Shown: positions 1 to 8,960 of the stretch, piece after piece
How positions within the stretch are numbered: position 1 is the first letter of the stretch
Layout of the letters: each line of letters begins with the position of its first letter
Assembly: GCF_050490315.1 (NCBI RefSeq)
Contig: NZ_JBNPEO010000001.1
Span: 682,001-746,000 of the forward strand
Direction of reading: 5' to 3'
DNA: 64,000 nt
DNA from: JBNPEO01 sp050490315
GTDB lineage: Bacteria > Actinomycetota > Actinomycetes > Actinomycetales > Micrococcaceae
Position numbers and translations under genes: made by a program
The notes under the pieces: generated by a model
What the model saw: the letters and a program-made list of their open reading frames with translations, nothing else
What the model was told of the DNA's origin: nothing
Databases searched by the model: none

Positions 1-128
1 GTGATTAAAAGAATGGTGGTGCAACCACCTGCCGATTAGCACTCGGTGAGTGACTGACGGCCGGCACTTGCTTGCGTTACCTTGTCCTGCCCACAACGAG
101 CCATAGCAAGCGGACATAGAATAGAACA
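1..128. other. Upstream region of the cysteine desulfurase gene
   Basis: No complete gene is visible. Frame 1 is open from the first base to a TAG at 37-39, so the first 39 bases could be the tail of an upstream gene, but 12 codons are too few to tell. A small inverted repeat (GGTGGT-gca-ACCACC, about 15-29) has no T-run after it. No convincing promoter was picked out. Confidence 0.3.
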
Positions 129-1340
129 GTGCCAAGCTACCTAGATCACGCCGCCACAACACCCCTTTCGGATTCCGCTCTTGCTGAAATGACCCGTGAA
201 TTGGCCAAAGTAGGTAACCCCTCTTCACTCCACTCGGCTGGCCGTTCGGCCCGGCGCACAGTGGAGGATGCTCGCGAGCGCTTGGCCGCTGCGGCGGGTG
301 CGCACCCTTCAGAGGTCATCTTCACTTCCGGCGGCACAGAGGCCGACAACCTCGCCATCAAGGGCATGTACTGGGCTCGAAAAAAGCGGGATGCGGCCAA
401 GCGCAGGATCCTCTGTGCCGGCATCGAACACCATGCGGTACTGGACACCGTTGAGTGGTTGGAACGCCACGAGGACGCCGAGATCGTCTGGTTGCCAGTA
501 GATAGCTACGGCGTGGTGGACCTCGCGGCGGTGGAACGTGAGCTGAGTCAGAGCCCAGAAACCATTGCCTTGTTGACCCTGATGTGGGCCAACAACGAGG
601 TGGGGAGCGTTCAGCCCATCAAGGAAGTTGTGGAATTAGCTCACGCGCACGGCATTCCAGTGCATTCGGACGCGGTGCAGGCGTTTGGCTCGGTACCCGT
701 GAATTTCAAGAGCTCAGGCCTTGATGCCATGAGCGTTTCAGCGCATAAAATCGGCGGCCCTATGGGGATCGGCGCACTCTTTCTAGGCCGTGCAGTTGCC
801 TTGGAAGCAACTCAGCATGGTGGCGGCCAAGAACGTGATGTTCGTTCCGGCACCTTGGACACACCAGCGATTGCTGCCTTTGCAATTGCCGCCGAGGAGG
901 CAGCAGCCCACTTGGATACCGAGGCGGTGCGGCTCAGTGCTTTGCGAGATCAGCTCATCGAGGGGGTTCTCGCGGCGGTTCCCCAAGCTCAATTACGCGG
1001 CGCGCCAGGCTCCGGACGTTTGCCGGGGAACGCTCACTTCACCTTCCCAGGCTGCGAGGGGGACTCGCTGCTGTTCCTGTTGGACTTGGTTGGGGTGCAA
1101 TCGTCAACTGGATCGGCATGCACGGCAGGAGTGCCACGGCCCTCACATGTGTTGTTGGCCATGGGCTTGGACGAAGAAACTGCCCGTGGTGCCCAGCGCT
1201 TTAGCTTGGGGCACAACTCCACCGAGGCAGACGTCTTAGCCCTACTTTCCGCCCTTCCGGGAGCTTATGCCCAAGCATTGAAGGCCGGAATGGCTTCCCA
1301 TATTTCTTCTATCCAAACGGCTGGAACCCTCAATCCCTAG
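129..1340 (+). CDS. iscS: Cysteine desulfurase (IscS/NifS class V aminotransferase)
   Basis: This PLP enzyme removes sulfur from cysteine as an enzyme-bound persulfide, feeding tRNA thiolation and iron-sulfur assembly in the cytosol. The protein has 403 residues, normal for the family. The N-terminal YLDHAATTP is typical. The PLP lysine is K207 in SAHKIGGP, with H102 and D181 as the expected ring contacts. The catalytic cysteine is C331 in STGSACTAG. The start is a GTG, supported because the conserved N-terminus begins right after it. The next gene on the same strand is mnmA, 148 bases on; the two act in sequence, since MnmA uses sulfur that starts at IscS. IscS and SufS cannot be fully separated by eye, but the short active-site loop and the mnmA neighbour favour IscS. 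Confidence 0.93.
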   Translation: MPSYLDHAATTPLSDSALAEMTRELAKVGNPSSLHSAGRSARRTVEDARERLAAAAGAHPSEVIFTSGGTEADNLAIKGMYWARKKRDAAKRRILCAGIEHHAVLDTVEWLERHEDAEIVWLPVDSYGVVDLAAVERELSQSPETIALLTLMWANNEVGSVQPIKEVVELAHAHGIPVHSDAVQAFGSVPVNFKSSGLDAMSVSAHKIGGPMGIGALFLGRAVALEATQHGGGQERDVRSGTLDTPAIAAFAIAAEEAAAHLDTEAVRLSALRDQLIEGVLAAVPQAQLRGAPGSGRLPGNAHFTFPGCEGDSLLFLLDLVGVQSSTGSACTAGVPRPSHVLLAMGLDEETARGAQRFSLGHNSTEADVLALLSALPGAYAQALKAGMASHISSIQTAGTLNP

Positions 1341-1488
1341 GCCTCGGCTCTAGGGTCACGCTGCACCAGGGTCCACCCGGCGCTAGAATAGTGGGGCACC
1401 CACCACGTCCTTGGCGTGGCAGTAATTTAACGCAGTTCCTTGGTGAACTCTTCAAAGCACTGTGTGCAAAGTCCATTAGAGAGTAATT

Positions 1489-2628
1489 ATGCGAGTCCTT
1501 GCAGCCATGAGCGGTGGAGTCGATTCCGCCGTTGCCGCCGCCCGAGCCGTTGAGGCGGGCCATGACGTTGTTGGCGTCCACTTGGCCCTATCCCGAATGC
1601 CCGGTACTTTGCGTACCGGAAGCCGCGGTTGTTGCACTATCGAGGACTCCCGTGATGCGTGGCGAGCGTGCGACATTTTGGGCATCCCCTATTACGTGTG
1701 GGACTTCTCTGAACGCTTTAAAGAAGACGTAGTCCAAGACTTCATTGACGAATACGCTGCGGGGCGCACACCTAACCCATGCATGCGCTGCAACGAACGC
1801 ATCAAGTTCGCCGCGCTGCTGGAGAAAGCCATCGCTTTGGGCTTCGACGCAGTGTGCACTGGTCACTATGCCAAGGTCATCACTGACGCCGATGGCAACC
1901 CTGAATTGCACCGTGCTGCAGATTGGGCCAAAGACCAGAGTTATGTACTTGGTGTTCTGACGCATGAGCAGCTCAAGCATTCGATGTTCCCGCTCGCTGA
2001 CACCCCATCCAAGGCCGAAGTCCGCGCCGAGGCTGAACGCCGCGGACTCTCCGTGGCCAACAAGCCGGACAGCCACGACATTTGTTTTATCCCAGACGGG
2101 GACACCGCGGGTTGGCTGGCCGAGAAGATTGACATGACCAACGGCGACATCGTTGACGAGACAGGCACCAAAGTAGGGGAGCACCCCGGCGCTAACGCTT
2201 TCACCGTTGGACAGCGGCGTGGCCTCAAGCTCGGCACCCCCGCGGCGGACGGCAAGCCGCGCTTTGTTCTGGAGATCCGCCCCAAGGAAAACAAAGTTGT
2301 GGTGGGGCCCGAGGCACTGTTGGCGATCGACGAGATTCGCGGCATCAAAGTCTCTTGGGCCGGGTTGCCGATTAGCGAAGTCAACACCGGCGAAGAGTTT
2401 GCTTGCTACGCCCAGGTGCGCGCTCACGGGGATCCGGTGCCGGCTCGCGCCAAGGTAGAAATGGTCGACGACGAGAACGGCACCGCCCGTACTCAGGTGT
2501 TGGTAACCCTTGATGAATCACTGCGTGGTGTGGCTCCCGGTCAAACTGTTGTTCTCTATCAGGGCAGCCGTGTTTTGGGCCAAGCAACCATCGATGTGGC
2601 ACGTTCTTTGCAACGCACTGCGCTCTAG
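1489..2628 (+). CDS. mnmA: tRNA-specific 2-thiouridylase MnmA
   Basis: MnmA puts sulfur on C2 of wobble uridine in the Lys, Glu and Gln tRNAs, using ATP and a persulfide relay. The 379-residue protein opens with the adenylating PP-loop SGGVDSA at residues 8-14. The catalytic pair is C98 (in TPNPCMRCN) and C199 (in SHDICFIP). A CC pair at 48-49 within SRGCCT also matches the family. The central substrate-binding part (GHYAK, KDQSYVLG) and a C-terminal beta-barrel region are present. The ATG start puts the PP-loop at its usual distance. Its neighbour is the cysteine desulfurase, the sulfur donor. The 3' neighbour begins 231 bases later and is functionally unrelated. Confidence 0.96.
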   Translation: MRVLAAMSGGVDSAVAAARAVEAGHDVVGVHLALSRMPGTLRTGSRGCCTIEDSRDAWRACDILGIPYYVWDFSERFKEDVVQDFIDEYAAGRTPNPCMRCNERIKFAALLEKAIALGFDAVCTGHYAKVITDADGNPELHRAADWAKDQSYVLGVLTHEQLKHSMFPLADTPSKAEVRAEAERRGLSVANKPDSHDICFIPDGDTAGWLAEKIDMTNGDIVDETGTKVGEHPGANAFTVGQRRGLKLGTPAADGKPRFVLEIRPKENKVVVGPEALLAIDEIRGIKVSWAGLPISEVNTGEEFACYAQVRAHGDPVPARAKVEMVDDENGTARTQVLVTLDESLRGVAPGQTVVLYQGSRVLGQATIDVARSLQRTAL

Positions 2629-2859
2629 TTGCGACTTCTGGAGAAGCCCGGACGCCACAGATTTGCCCGGTAAGGGCGTCCAGCCGCGGTGCTAGTTATT
2701 AGTGAACTAACAATCGTGTTGTAAACATCTGATTGCAAATTGGGTTTAGGCGCGCCTTCCAGCCATTCGTCTGGTAGAAACGAGAGATCACGAATGTGCT
2801 GGCGGTCACCTTGGGGTGTGATGCCAGGCACTTCGCACGCATCGAAAGAAAGTCACCCA

Positions 2860-4503
2860 ATGACTAAGTACACCTTTGATCGTCGTCATTTTCTCGGGTT
2901 TGCCGGTATGTCCGTTCTGGCAATTGGCGTCACAGCCTGCACCGGCCCTAGCGGTGGAAGCACCAGCAGCGCCAGCGGCGCTTCCGGAGCAGCCATCGTT
3001 TTGGGCACCACTGACAAAGTCACCTTCTTGGATCCAGCTGGTTCCTACGACAACGGCTCCTTTATGGTGATGAACCAGATCTACCCCTTTGTTCTGAACT
3101 CGAAGCCAGGCAGCGCGGATCCCACTCCGGATATCGCCGAGTCCGCTAGTTTCACGAGCCCCACCGAATACACGGTCAAGCTGAAGTCGGGTCTGAAATG
3201 GGCTAATGGCAACACTTTGGATTCAACGGACGTGAAATTCAGCTTTGATCGTCAGCTCAAGATCAACGATCCGAACGGTCCGGCAACCTTGCTGGCCAAC
3301 CTGGATTCCGTGAGTGCTCCTGACGCCACAACAGTGATCTTCAAACTCAAGCAGGGGAATGACCAAACCTTCCCGCAGATCTTGACCAGCCCGGCTGGGC
3401 CTATTGTGGATCACAAGACGTTCCCAGCGGACAAGGTTATCGATGACGACGCGATCATCAAGGCGAAGGCTTTTGCTGGGCAGTACACGATTGAGTCGTA
3501 CAAAAAGAACGAGCTCATCAGCTTCAAGGCCTACGCGGACTACAAGGGCTTGCTCGGTGCACCCAAGACCAGCGACGTCACCATCAAGTACTACGCTGAC
3601 GCTTCTAACTTGAAGCTAGATGTTGAACAGGGCAACGTTGACGTTGCTACCCGGAGCCTGTCCGCCACGGACATCGCTGACCTGAAGACCAAGAGCGACA
3701 AGGTTCGTGTAGACGTAGGACCCGGTGGCGAGCTGCGCTACATCGTGTTCAACTTTGACACGATGCCCTTCGGCGCCAAGACCCCTGAGGCTGATCCCGC
3801 CAAGGCATTGGCCATCCGGCAGGCAATGGCTAACGTTGTTGATCGCCAGGCAATTGCTGATCAGGTCTACAAAGGAACCTACCTTCCGGTCTACTCCCAC
3901 GTACCGCAAGGATTTGCTGGTGCCACTGAACCGTTGAAGAGCATGTACGGCGACGGTTCGGGCAAGCCCAGTGTGGACAAGGCCAAGGCTGTGCTTGAGG
4001 CAGCAGGCGTTTCCACGCCGGTGACACTTAACCTGCAGTACAACTCGGATCACTACGGCCAGTCCTCCGGCGATGAGTACGCTGCCATCAAGGATCAGCT
4101 GGAAAAGAGCTCCTTGTTCAAGGTGAACTTGCAGTCCACTGAGTGGGTGACGTATTCCAAGGAACGCGTTAAGGACACTTACCCGGAATACCAGCTCGGT
4201 TGGTTCCCGGACTACTCCGATGCTGACAACTACCTGTCTCCGTTCTTCACAGCCAATAACTTCCTGAAGAACCACTATGACAACAAGAACGTGCAGGACA
4301 TGATCGCCAAGCAGTTGGTCACCGTGGACAAGCCGGCACGTGAAAAGTTGATTGGTGACATTCAGGAAGCTGTAGCCAAGGACCTCTCCACTTTGCCGCT
4401 CTTCCAGGGCGCCCAAGTGGCTGTCTCGGGTAAAAACGTGCAGGGCACCAAGGACACCTTGGATGCGTCCTTCAAATTCCGCTTGGGCGTTCTGTCAAAG
4501 TAA
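2860..4503 (+). CDS. ABC transporter substrate-binding lipoprotein (family 5, peptide/nickel type)
   Basis: This is the extracytoplasmic binding protein of the importer encoded by the next three genes. The frame is open further upstream, but ATG 2860 gives a clean export signal: RRHFLG with arginines at 8-9 suggests the Tat route, followed by a hydrophobic stretch and the lipobox VTAC with C27 as the lipidated cysteine. A Ser/Gly-rich linker follows. The 547-residue mature part has family SBP_bac_5 traits such as the ALAIRQAMANVVDRQAIA helix and GWFPDYSDADNYL near the C-terminus. That family binds oligopeptides, dipeptides, nickel or opines; the ligand cannot be read here. The gap to the permease gene contains the odd homopolymer stretch described separately. 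Confidence 0.92.
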   Translation: MTKYTFDRRHFLGFAGMSVLAIGVTACTGPSGGSTSSASGASGAAIVLGTTDKVTFLDPAGSYDNGSFMVMNQIYPFVLNSKPGSADPTPDIAESASFTSPTEYTVKLKSGLKWANGNTLDSTDVKFSFDRQLKINDPNGPATLLANLDSVSAPDATTVIFKLKQGNDQTFPQILTSPAGPIVDHKTFPADKVIDDDAIIKAKAFAGQYTIESYKKNELISFKAYADYKGLLGAPKTSDVTIKYYADASNLKLDVEQGNVDVATRSLSATDIADLKTKSDKVRVDVGPGGELRYIVFNFDTMPFGAKTPEADPAKALAIRQAMANVVDRQAIADQVYKGTYLPVYSHVPQGFAGATEPLKSMYGDGSGKPSVDKAKAVLEAAGVSTPVTLNLQYNSDHYGQSSGDEYAAIKDQLEKSSLFKVNLQSTEWVTYSKERVKDTYPEYQLGWFPDYSDADNYLSPFFTANNFLKNHYDNKNVQDMIAKQLVTVDKPAREKLIGDIQEAVAKDLSTLPLFQGAQVAVSGKNVQGTKDTLDASFKFRLGVLSK

Positions 4504-4696
4504 GCGCCGAACACCCATAAAAACGAAGTGACTGCGTAGGGGGAGGGGGGGGGCCAGGGGCGGGCCCCCCCCACAGGGGTTGGAAAAAAAAAAAGAGAAA
4601 ACCAGACCACCAAAAAAAATGGCTGTGTTGGGGGGGGGGGGTGGGCGCCACAGGCGCCGCCTCCCCCTACGGTATTGGACACAACGAACGGCAAGA
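4504..4696. other. Intergenic stretch dominated by homopolymer runs
   Basis: Between the binding-protein and permease genes lie runs of G (up to about 12), C (8) and A (11 and 8), quite unlike any other gap in the window. A GGCGCC-aca-GGCGCC palindrome pair sits near 4645-4660. The permease frame is open through it from 4580, giving an implausible Lys- and Gly-rich leader. It may be poor-quality or misassembled sequence, or a real low-complexity spacer. No promoter or terminator can be trusted here. Confidence 0.7.
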
Positions 4697-5788
4697 ATGA
4701 CAACCTTAATTGAAAGTCCGCCAGACGGCGCCGACGCACTCCTCCCCACCGCCAAGGTTAAATCCGGCGGTGGCCTGAGCAAATATATTCTGATCAGATT
4801 TCTGCTGATCTTCCCCACTATTTTTATTTTGGTCACCATGGTGTTTTTCCTGATGCGGATCACCGGCGATCCCATCACGGCAGCCCAAGGCGGGCGTCTC
4901 TCGCCCGAACAGTTAGCCATCCGAGTTCATGATGCTGGCTACGACAGGCCCGTGCTGGTTCAGTACTTTGAGTACCTCGGCCAGATTGCCACCGGCAACT
5001 TTGGCCGCACCATCTCGGACAACCTGAAGGTCACCGACATGCTGGCCACCTATGGGTCGGCAACACTTGAATTGGCCGTCAACTCCTTAGTAGTAGCCTT
5101 GCTGCTGGGTGTGCCCTTAGGAATGTGGGCTGCCCGCAAGCGGGACAAAACCCCGGACGCCGTACTGCGCATTTTGGCCATCATGGGCTATGCAACACCC
5201 GTGTTTTTTGCTGGCCTATTGCTCAAGCTCATTTTTTCCGTGGGATTAGGATGGCTGCCGGTGGCCGGGCGAGTGTCCTCGAGTAACGAGATTGCGCTCA
5301 ACTCCCTGGCAGCACCCACAGGGATCTACTGGCTTGATGCCATCCGGAGTGGAAACTTCCAAGCACTCAGCGATGTAGCGGCCCATTCCGTTCTACCCGC
5401 CATTGCCCTGGGTCTACTGACTGGAGGTGTGTTCCTGCGTCTAGTACGCACCAACGTTATTGGAACCCTGAGCAAGGACTACGTGGAAGCTGCGCGTTCT
5501 CGCGGTGTTAAAGAATTCCGCTTGGTGACAAAGCACGCCTACAAGCCAGCCTTGATCCCGATCATCACGGTGATGGGTCTTCAAATCGCGCTGTTGCTCG
5601 GTGGAGCTGTGCTGACTGAAACCACCTTTGAATGGAAAGGCCTTGGCTTCCAGCTGGCTCACTACCTAACCGCCCGTGACTTTATTGCGGTGCAAGGAAT
5701 TGTGGTTCTGCTGGCCATCATTGTGGCCGTCACTAACTTTGTGGTGGATGTTATCGCCGCCTTGATCGATCCCCGGGTGAGGTACTGA
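4697..5788 (+). CDS. ABC transporter permease, DppB/OppB type
   Basis: This is the first of two membrane subunits of the importer. From ATG 4697 the protein has 363 residues. It has a first membrane span (RFLLIFPTIFILVTMVFFLM), the large outside loop typical of DppB proteins (GDPITAAQGG to PVLVQYFEYLGQIATGNFG), then about five more spans. The EAA coupling loop reads VEAARSRGVKEFRL, and the C-terminal DVIAALIDPRVRY is a family hallmark. The frame continues upstream to 4580, but that leader is read through homopolymer runs and has no membrane character, so 4697 is preferred. It is followed one base later by the second permease gene. Confidence 0.93.
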   Translation: MTTLIESPPDGADALLPTAKVKSGGGLSKYILIRFLLIFPTIFILVTMVFFLMRITGDPITAAQGGRLSPEQLAIRVHDAGYDRPVLVQYFEYLGQIATGNFGRTISDNLKVTDMLATYGSATLELAVNSLVVALLLGVPLGMWAARKRDKTPDAVLRILAIMGYATPVFFAGLLLKLIFSVGLGWLPVAGRVSSSNEIALNSLAAPTGIYWLDAIRSGNFQALSDVAAHSVLPAIALGLLTGGVFLRLVRTNVIGTLSKDYVEAARSRGVKEFRLVTKHAYKPALIPIITVMGLQIALLLGGAVLTETTFEWKGLGFQLAHYLTARDFIAVQGIVVLLAIIVAVTNFVVDVIAALIDPRVRY

Positions 5789-5789
5789 G

Positions 5790-6770
5790 ATGAGTAACGT
5801 ACCTGAGATTTACCGGCGTCGATCCATTTGGGAACGTCTGCCCATCATCTCCCACCTGAACAAAAGTGTGGGACTCCAACGCGGGATGCTGCTGGCCGGC
5901 ATCATCTTGACATCGCTGTTTTTGCTGACGGCAGCCTTCGCTCCGTTGATAGCCCCGTACGGTTTTGGTCAGCGGTTCCCCGTGAGCCAAGAACCGCCGT
6001 CGAGCGCTCACATCTGGGGTACCACCGCGGGTGGCCTGGATGTTTTCTCGCGCACCATTTGGGGCACCCAAACCGCTGTATTGGTGATCATTGTGGCAGT
6101 GGCGCTGTCCATTTTTATTGGTGTTGCGCTGGGACTGCTCTCCGGTTACTTCGGTGGCTGGTTGGACCGTGTTCTGGTGGTTATTGCGGATGCTGTTTAC
6201 GCGTTCCCTACCTTGCTGCTGGCCATTGTGGTTTCCATTGCCATTAACCACGGAGCCTCTAACCTGTGGTTCGGAATCTTGTCCGCAGCCGCATCGATCA
6301 CCGTGGTTTTTATCCCTCAGTACTTCCGAGTGATCCGCGCCGAAACCATCCGTCTCAAAACGGAACCCTTTGTGGAATCGGCCAAGGTAGTGGGCGCTTC
6401 AAGCACTCGCATTATGGCCCGCCACATATACAAAAACGCCACCCGCACGCTGCCGTTGATCTTTACGCTCAACGCCTCCGAGGCTATCTTGACGCTCGCG
6501 GCCCTTGGCTTTTTAGGCTTCGGCTTGGAACCGTCCTCGGCAGCTGAATGGGGCTACGACCTCAACCATGCGCAATCCGATGTCACAGCAGGCATTTGGT
6601 GGACTGCATTGTTCCCTGGCATCGCCATTGTGCTCACAGTGCTGGGGCTAACCCTGTTGGGAGAGAGCATGAATGATCTCAACGATCCACGGCTACGCGG
6701 ACGGAAGCGGGCAGGCAAAAAGACTGCCACCGCACCCGGAAATGATTCAGCTAAGGAGGCAACGGTATGA
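5790..6770 (+). CDS. ABC transporter permease, DppC/OppC type
   Basis: This is the second membrane subunit of the importer, 326 residues. It has an N-terminal membrane span preceding the typical FAPLIAPYGFGQRF segment. The HIWGTTAGGLDVFSR block is characteristic of DppC/OppC (usually GTD.LGRDVFSR). The EAA coupling loop is VESAKVVGASSTRIMARHI. The C-terminal NDLNDPRLRGR is also diagnostic. The start lies one base after the previous stop, with GTGAGG as ribosome-binding site, and the end overlaps the ATPase gene by four bases (ATGA), so translation is coupled. A Lys/Ala-rich tail of about 25 residues after the last motif is of no known role. Confidence 0.94.
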   Translation: MSNVPEIYRRRSIWERLPIISHLNKSVGLQRGMLLAGIILTSLFLLTAAFAPLIAPYGFGQRFPVSQEPPSSAHIWGTTAGGLDVFSRTIWGTQTAVLVIIVAVALSIFIGVALGLLSGYFGGWLDRVLVVIADAVYAFPTLLLAIVVSIAINHGASNLWFGILSAAASITVVFIPQYFRVIRAETIRLKTEPFVESAKVVGASSTRIMARHIYKNATRTLPLIFTLNASEAILTLAALGFLGFGLEPSSAAEWGYDLNHAQSDVTAGIWWTALFPGIAIVLTVLGLTLLGESMNDLNDPRLRGRKRAGKKTATAPGNDSAKEATV

Positions 6771-8470
6771 GCAACGTTGAGACCACGGCGCCTGGGCCGA
6801 ATCGCACGGGGGTGCTGAAGATTGAGCACCTCAAAGTTACCTTCGCCACGGACTCCGGCGACGTACGTGCAGTGGATGATGTTTCGCTCAGCGTCGCTTC
6901 CGGCGAGGTTGTTGCCATTGTTGGCGAATCCGGCTCGGGGAAGACGGTCACCGCCAAGACCATTTTGGGGCTTTTGCCTGAGACAGCCGTCAGCTCTGGT
7001 GCTGTATTGATCAGTGGGCAGAACGTGATTGAAGTGACTCCCGAGAAGCTTCGCCGGATTCGTGGTGAAGACGTGGCGATGGTTTTCCAAGAACCCTCAA
7101 CTGCGCTTAACCCTGTTTACACGGTGGGTTGGCAGATCGCCGAAGGGCTGCTTGCACACTCTCGCGATGGGCGCCGCATCACCAAAAAAGAAGCACGACG
7201 CCGGGCCATCGAAGCCTTGGGCAAAGTGGGAATCCCGGAGCCGGAGAAACGTGTGGATTACTACCCGCACCAATTCTCCGGCGGTCAAAAACAGCGTGTG
7301 GTGATTGCTTGTGCTCTTGCGCTGAACCCTTCGTTGATTGTTGCGGACGAACCCACAACGGCCCTGGACGTCACAGTGCAGGCGGAAATACTGCAACTTC
7401 TGCGTGAACTGCGTGACGTCTACGGAACATCCATTGTGCTGATTACTCACAACATGGGTGTGGTGGCGGATCTGGCCGACCGTGTGGTGGTGATGTATCA
7501 GGGTGATGTGGTGGAAGAAGCCAGCGCAAAAACGCTGTTCGCCCAGCCGCGTGAGGATTACACCAAGAAGCTGCTTGCGGCCGTTCCGCACTTGGGCCGT
7601 GATTCGGCCTCGGCCGGACTGACCGAACGTGCGCATCAGGGGAACGAGGTTTTGGTGGAAGCCAAGAACCTGGTCATTGAGTACCCCGGTCGTTTGGGCA
7701 GCCCCGGTTTCCGGGCTGTTGACGACGTCAGCTTCACTATTTCGGCCGGCGAAGTCTTTGGGCTGGTGGGGGAGTCCGGTTCCGGGAAGACCACTATTGG
7801 GCGTGCCATCGCCGGTTTGAACAAAACTACGGGTGGTTCCCTAAAGGTCTTGGGCTATGAAATGCGGACCTTTAACGAACGGCGTTTCCGGCCACTCCGC
7901 AAGGACATTGGGTTCGTTTTTCAAGACCCAGCGGCGTCCTTTAATCCGCAACTAAGCATTGGCGAATGTGTTGCTGAGCCGTTGCTGATCCATTTGGATC
8001 TCAGCCCGGCAGAGGTACGCAAACGGGTGGGCGAATTACTTGAGGCAGTTCAATTGCCTGCAGCTTATGCCGCGCGTTTTCCGCACGAACTCTCGGGCGG
8101 TCAACGTCAACGAGCCTCCTTGGCCCGTGCGCTCGCCTTGAACCCCAAATTGTTGATTGCTGATGAACCCACATCAGCGCTTGATGTTTCGGTTCAGGCC
8201 AAGGTTCTGGAGCTGTTCCGCGAAATTCAGGCCGAGTTTGGGTTTGCGGCTCTGTTTGTCAGCCACGATTTGGCAGTGGTGGACATGCTCAGCGAGTGGG
8301 TTGGTGTGCTTTACAAGGGCAAGCTAGTGGAGCAGGGCATCGGTTCAACGGTGATGGGCAACGCGACGCATCCATATACGCGAAAGCTCATCGCCTCGCT
8401 TCCAGTCCCGGACCCGGATGAACAAGCACGACGGCGCGAGGCTCACCGCGCGCTGCTGACAGGTGCTTAA
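6767..8470 (+). CDS. Fused double ATP-binding subunit of the peptide-type ABC importer (DppD-DppF fusion)
   Basis: This 567-residue protein carries two complete nucleotide-binding domains that are separate subunits in many bacteria. The first domain (about 15-270) has Walker A GESGSGKTV, signature FSGGQKQRV and Walker B LIVADEPTTALD. The second (about 290-560) has GESGSGKTTIG, LSGGQRQRAS and LLIADEPTSALD. Each is followed by the oligopeptide-type C-terminal motif (PREDYTKKLLAAVP and THPYTRKLIASLPVP), which supports peptide-class transport. The fused form is common in actinobacteria. It overlaps the permease gene by four bases and is the last gene of the operon. Confidence 0.95.
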   Translation: MSNVETTAPGPNRTGVLKIEHLKVTFATDSGDVRAVDDVSLSVASGEVVAIVGESGSGKTVTAKTILGLLPETAVSSGAVLISGQNVIEVTPEKLRRIRGEDVAMVFQEPSTALNPVYTVGWQIAEGLLAHSRDGRRITKKEARRRAIEALGKVGIPEPEKRVDYYPHQFSGGQKQRVVIACALALNPSLIVADEPTTALDVTVQAEILQLLRELRDVYGTSIVLITHNMGVVADLADRVVVMYQGDVVEEASAKTLFAQPREDYTKKLLAAVPHLGRDSASAGLTERAHQGNEVLVEAKNLVIEYPGRLGSPGFRAVDDVSFTISAGEVFGLVGESGSGKTTIGRAIAGLNKTTGGSLKVLGYEMRTFNERRFRPLRKDIGFVFQDPAASFNPQLSIGECVAEPLLIHLDLSPAEVRKRVGELLEAVQLPAAYAARFPHELSGGQRQRASLARALALNPKLLIADEPTSALDVSVQAKVLELFREIQAEFGFAALFVSHDLAVVDMLSEWVGVLYKGKLVEQGIGSTVMGNATHPYTRKLIASLPVPDPDEQARRREAHRALLTGA

Positions 8471-8538
8471 ACACCGCATGGGGTGTCAGCGCATCTTCCC
8501 GGTGCTGAAGAGGTAACAGTAGCTGCGCACGCGGTCAA

Positions 8539-8585
8539 CGGGTGCTGCTGCGTCATAGACTGAGTCAATGACGCAGCAGCACCCG
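8539..8585. promoter_or_regulatory. 47-bp near-perfect dyad across the chorismate mutase start codon
   Basis: The left arm CGGGTGCTGCTGCGTCAT (8539-8556) is the exact reverse complement of 8568-8585. The 11 bases between continue the symmetry (GACT-G-AGTC) apart from one A/A mismatch, so the dyad is 23 + 1 + 23 with centre 8562. The ATG of the chorismate mutase gene at 8568 is the inner end of the right arm. In RNA it would form an 18-bp stem burying the start codon. No T-run follows, so it is not a standard terminator. Operator or translational control is inference. Confidence 0.75.
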
Positions 8586-8960
8586 GCTACCGACGCCTCC
8601 AGTACTAGCACTTCCTTCGATCCAACGGCCAGCTCTCTTGCCGGTCACGTGCAGGATCAGGTGATGAATGAGCTCCTTTCCATCCGTTCAAGCATCGACA
8701 ACATTGATGCCACGCTGGTTTTTTTACTCGCTGAACGTTTTAAAGCAACCCAGCGCGTGGGTGTCCTCAAAGCGAAGCACCGTTTGCCCGCCGGAGACCC
8801 GGGGCGTGAAGCCGCCCAGATCGCGCGGCTACGCAGGCTCGCCGAAGAAGCTCACCTTGACCCGGCTTTTGCTGAGAAATTCTTGAACTTCATCATCAGT
8901 GAAGTGATTCGTCATCATGAGGCCATCTCGGCCGATCACGAGAACAATGTCAACGACTAA
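8568..8960 (+). CDS. Chorismate mutase (AroQ class)
   Basis: The enzyme turns chorismate into prephenate, the first step toward phenylalanine and tyrosine. The 130-residue protein is a stand-alone AroQ-type helical domain after a Ser/Thr-rich leader of about 30 residues. Key features are the first-helix pattern LLSIRSSIDNIDATLVFLLAERF, then TQRVGVLKA, RLPAGDPGREAAQIARLR and the last helix FLNFIISEVIRHHEAI. R38 (in IRSSID) and K68/K70 (in LKAKH) sit where active-site residues are expected. The ATG at 8568 is the first clear start and falls inside the 47-bp dyad. The best upstream purine-rich element (GAAGAGG near 8507) is about 55 bases away, so initiation is unusual. The end overlaps the next gene by 14 bases. 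Confidence 0.88.
   Translation: MTQQHPATDASSTSTSFDPTASSLAGHVQDQVMNELLSIRSSIDNIDATLVFLLAERFKATQRVGVLKAKHRLPAGDPGREAAQIARLRRLAEEAHLDPAFAEKFLNFIISEVIRHHEAISADHENNVND

Noticed and set aside
1588..2427. A 279-codon antisense frame inside mnmA
   Set aside because: MnmA motifs on the plus strand are complete, so the antisense frame is a shadow.
2740..2859. Longer start of the binding lipoprotein
   Set aside because: The extension would put 40 residues ahead of a good lipoprotein signal, preventing export.
3616..4416. A 266-codon antisense frame inside the binding-protein gene
   Set aside because: Opposite a well-supported lipoprotein gene, with no ribosome-binding site or family resemblance.
4580..4696. 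Permease start at 4580
   Set aside because: The extra 39 codons are read through homopolymer runs and are unlike any DppB N-terminus; ATG 4697 gives the usual length.
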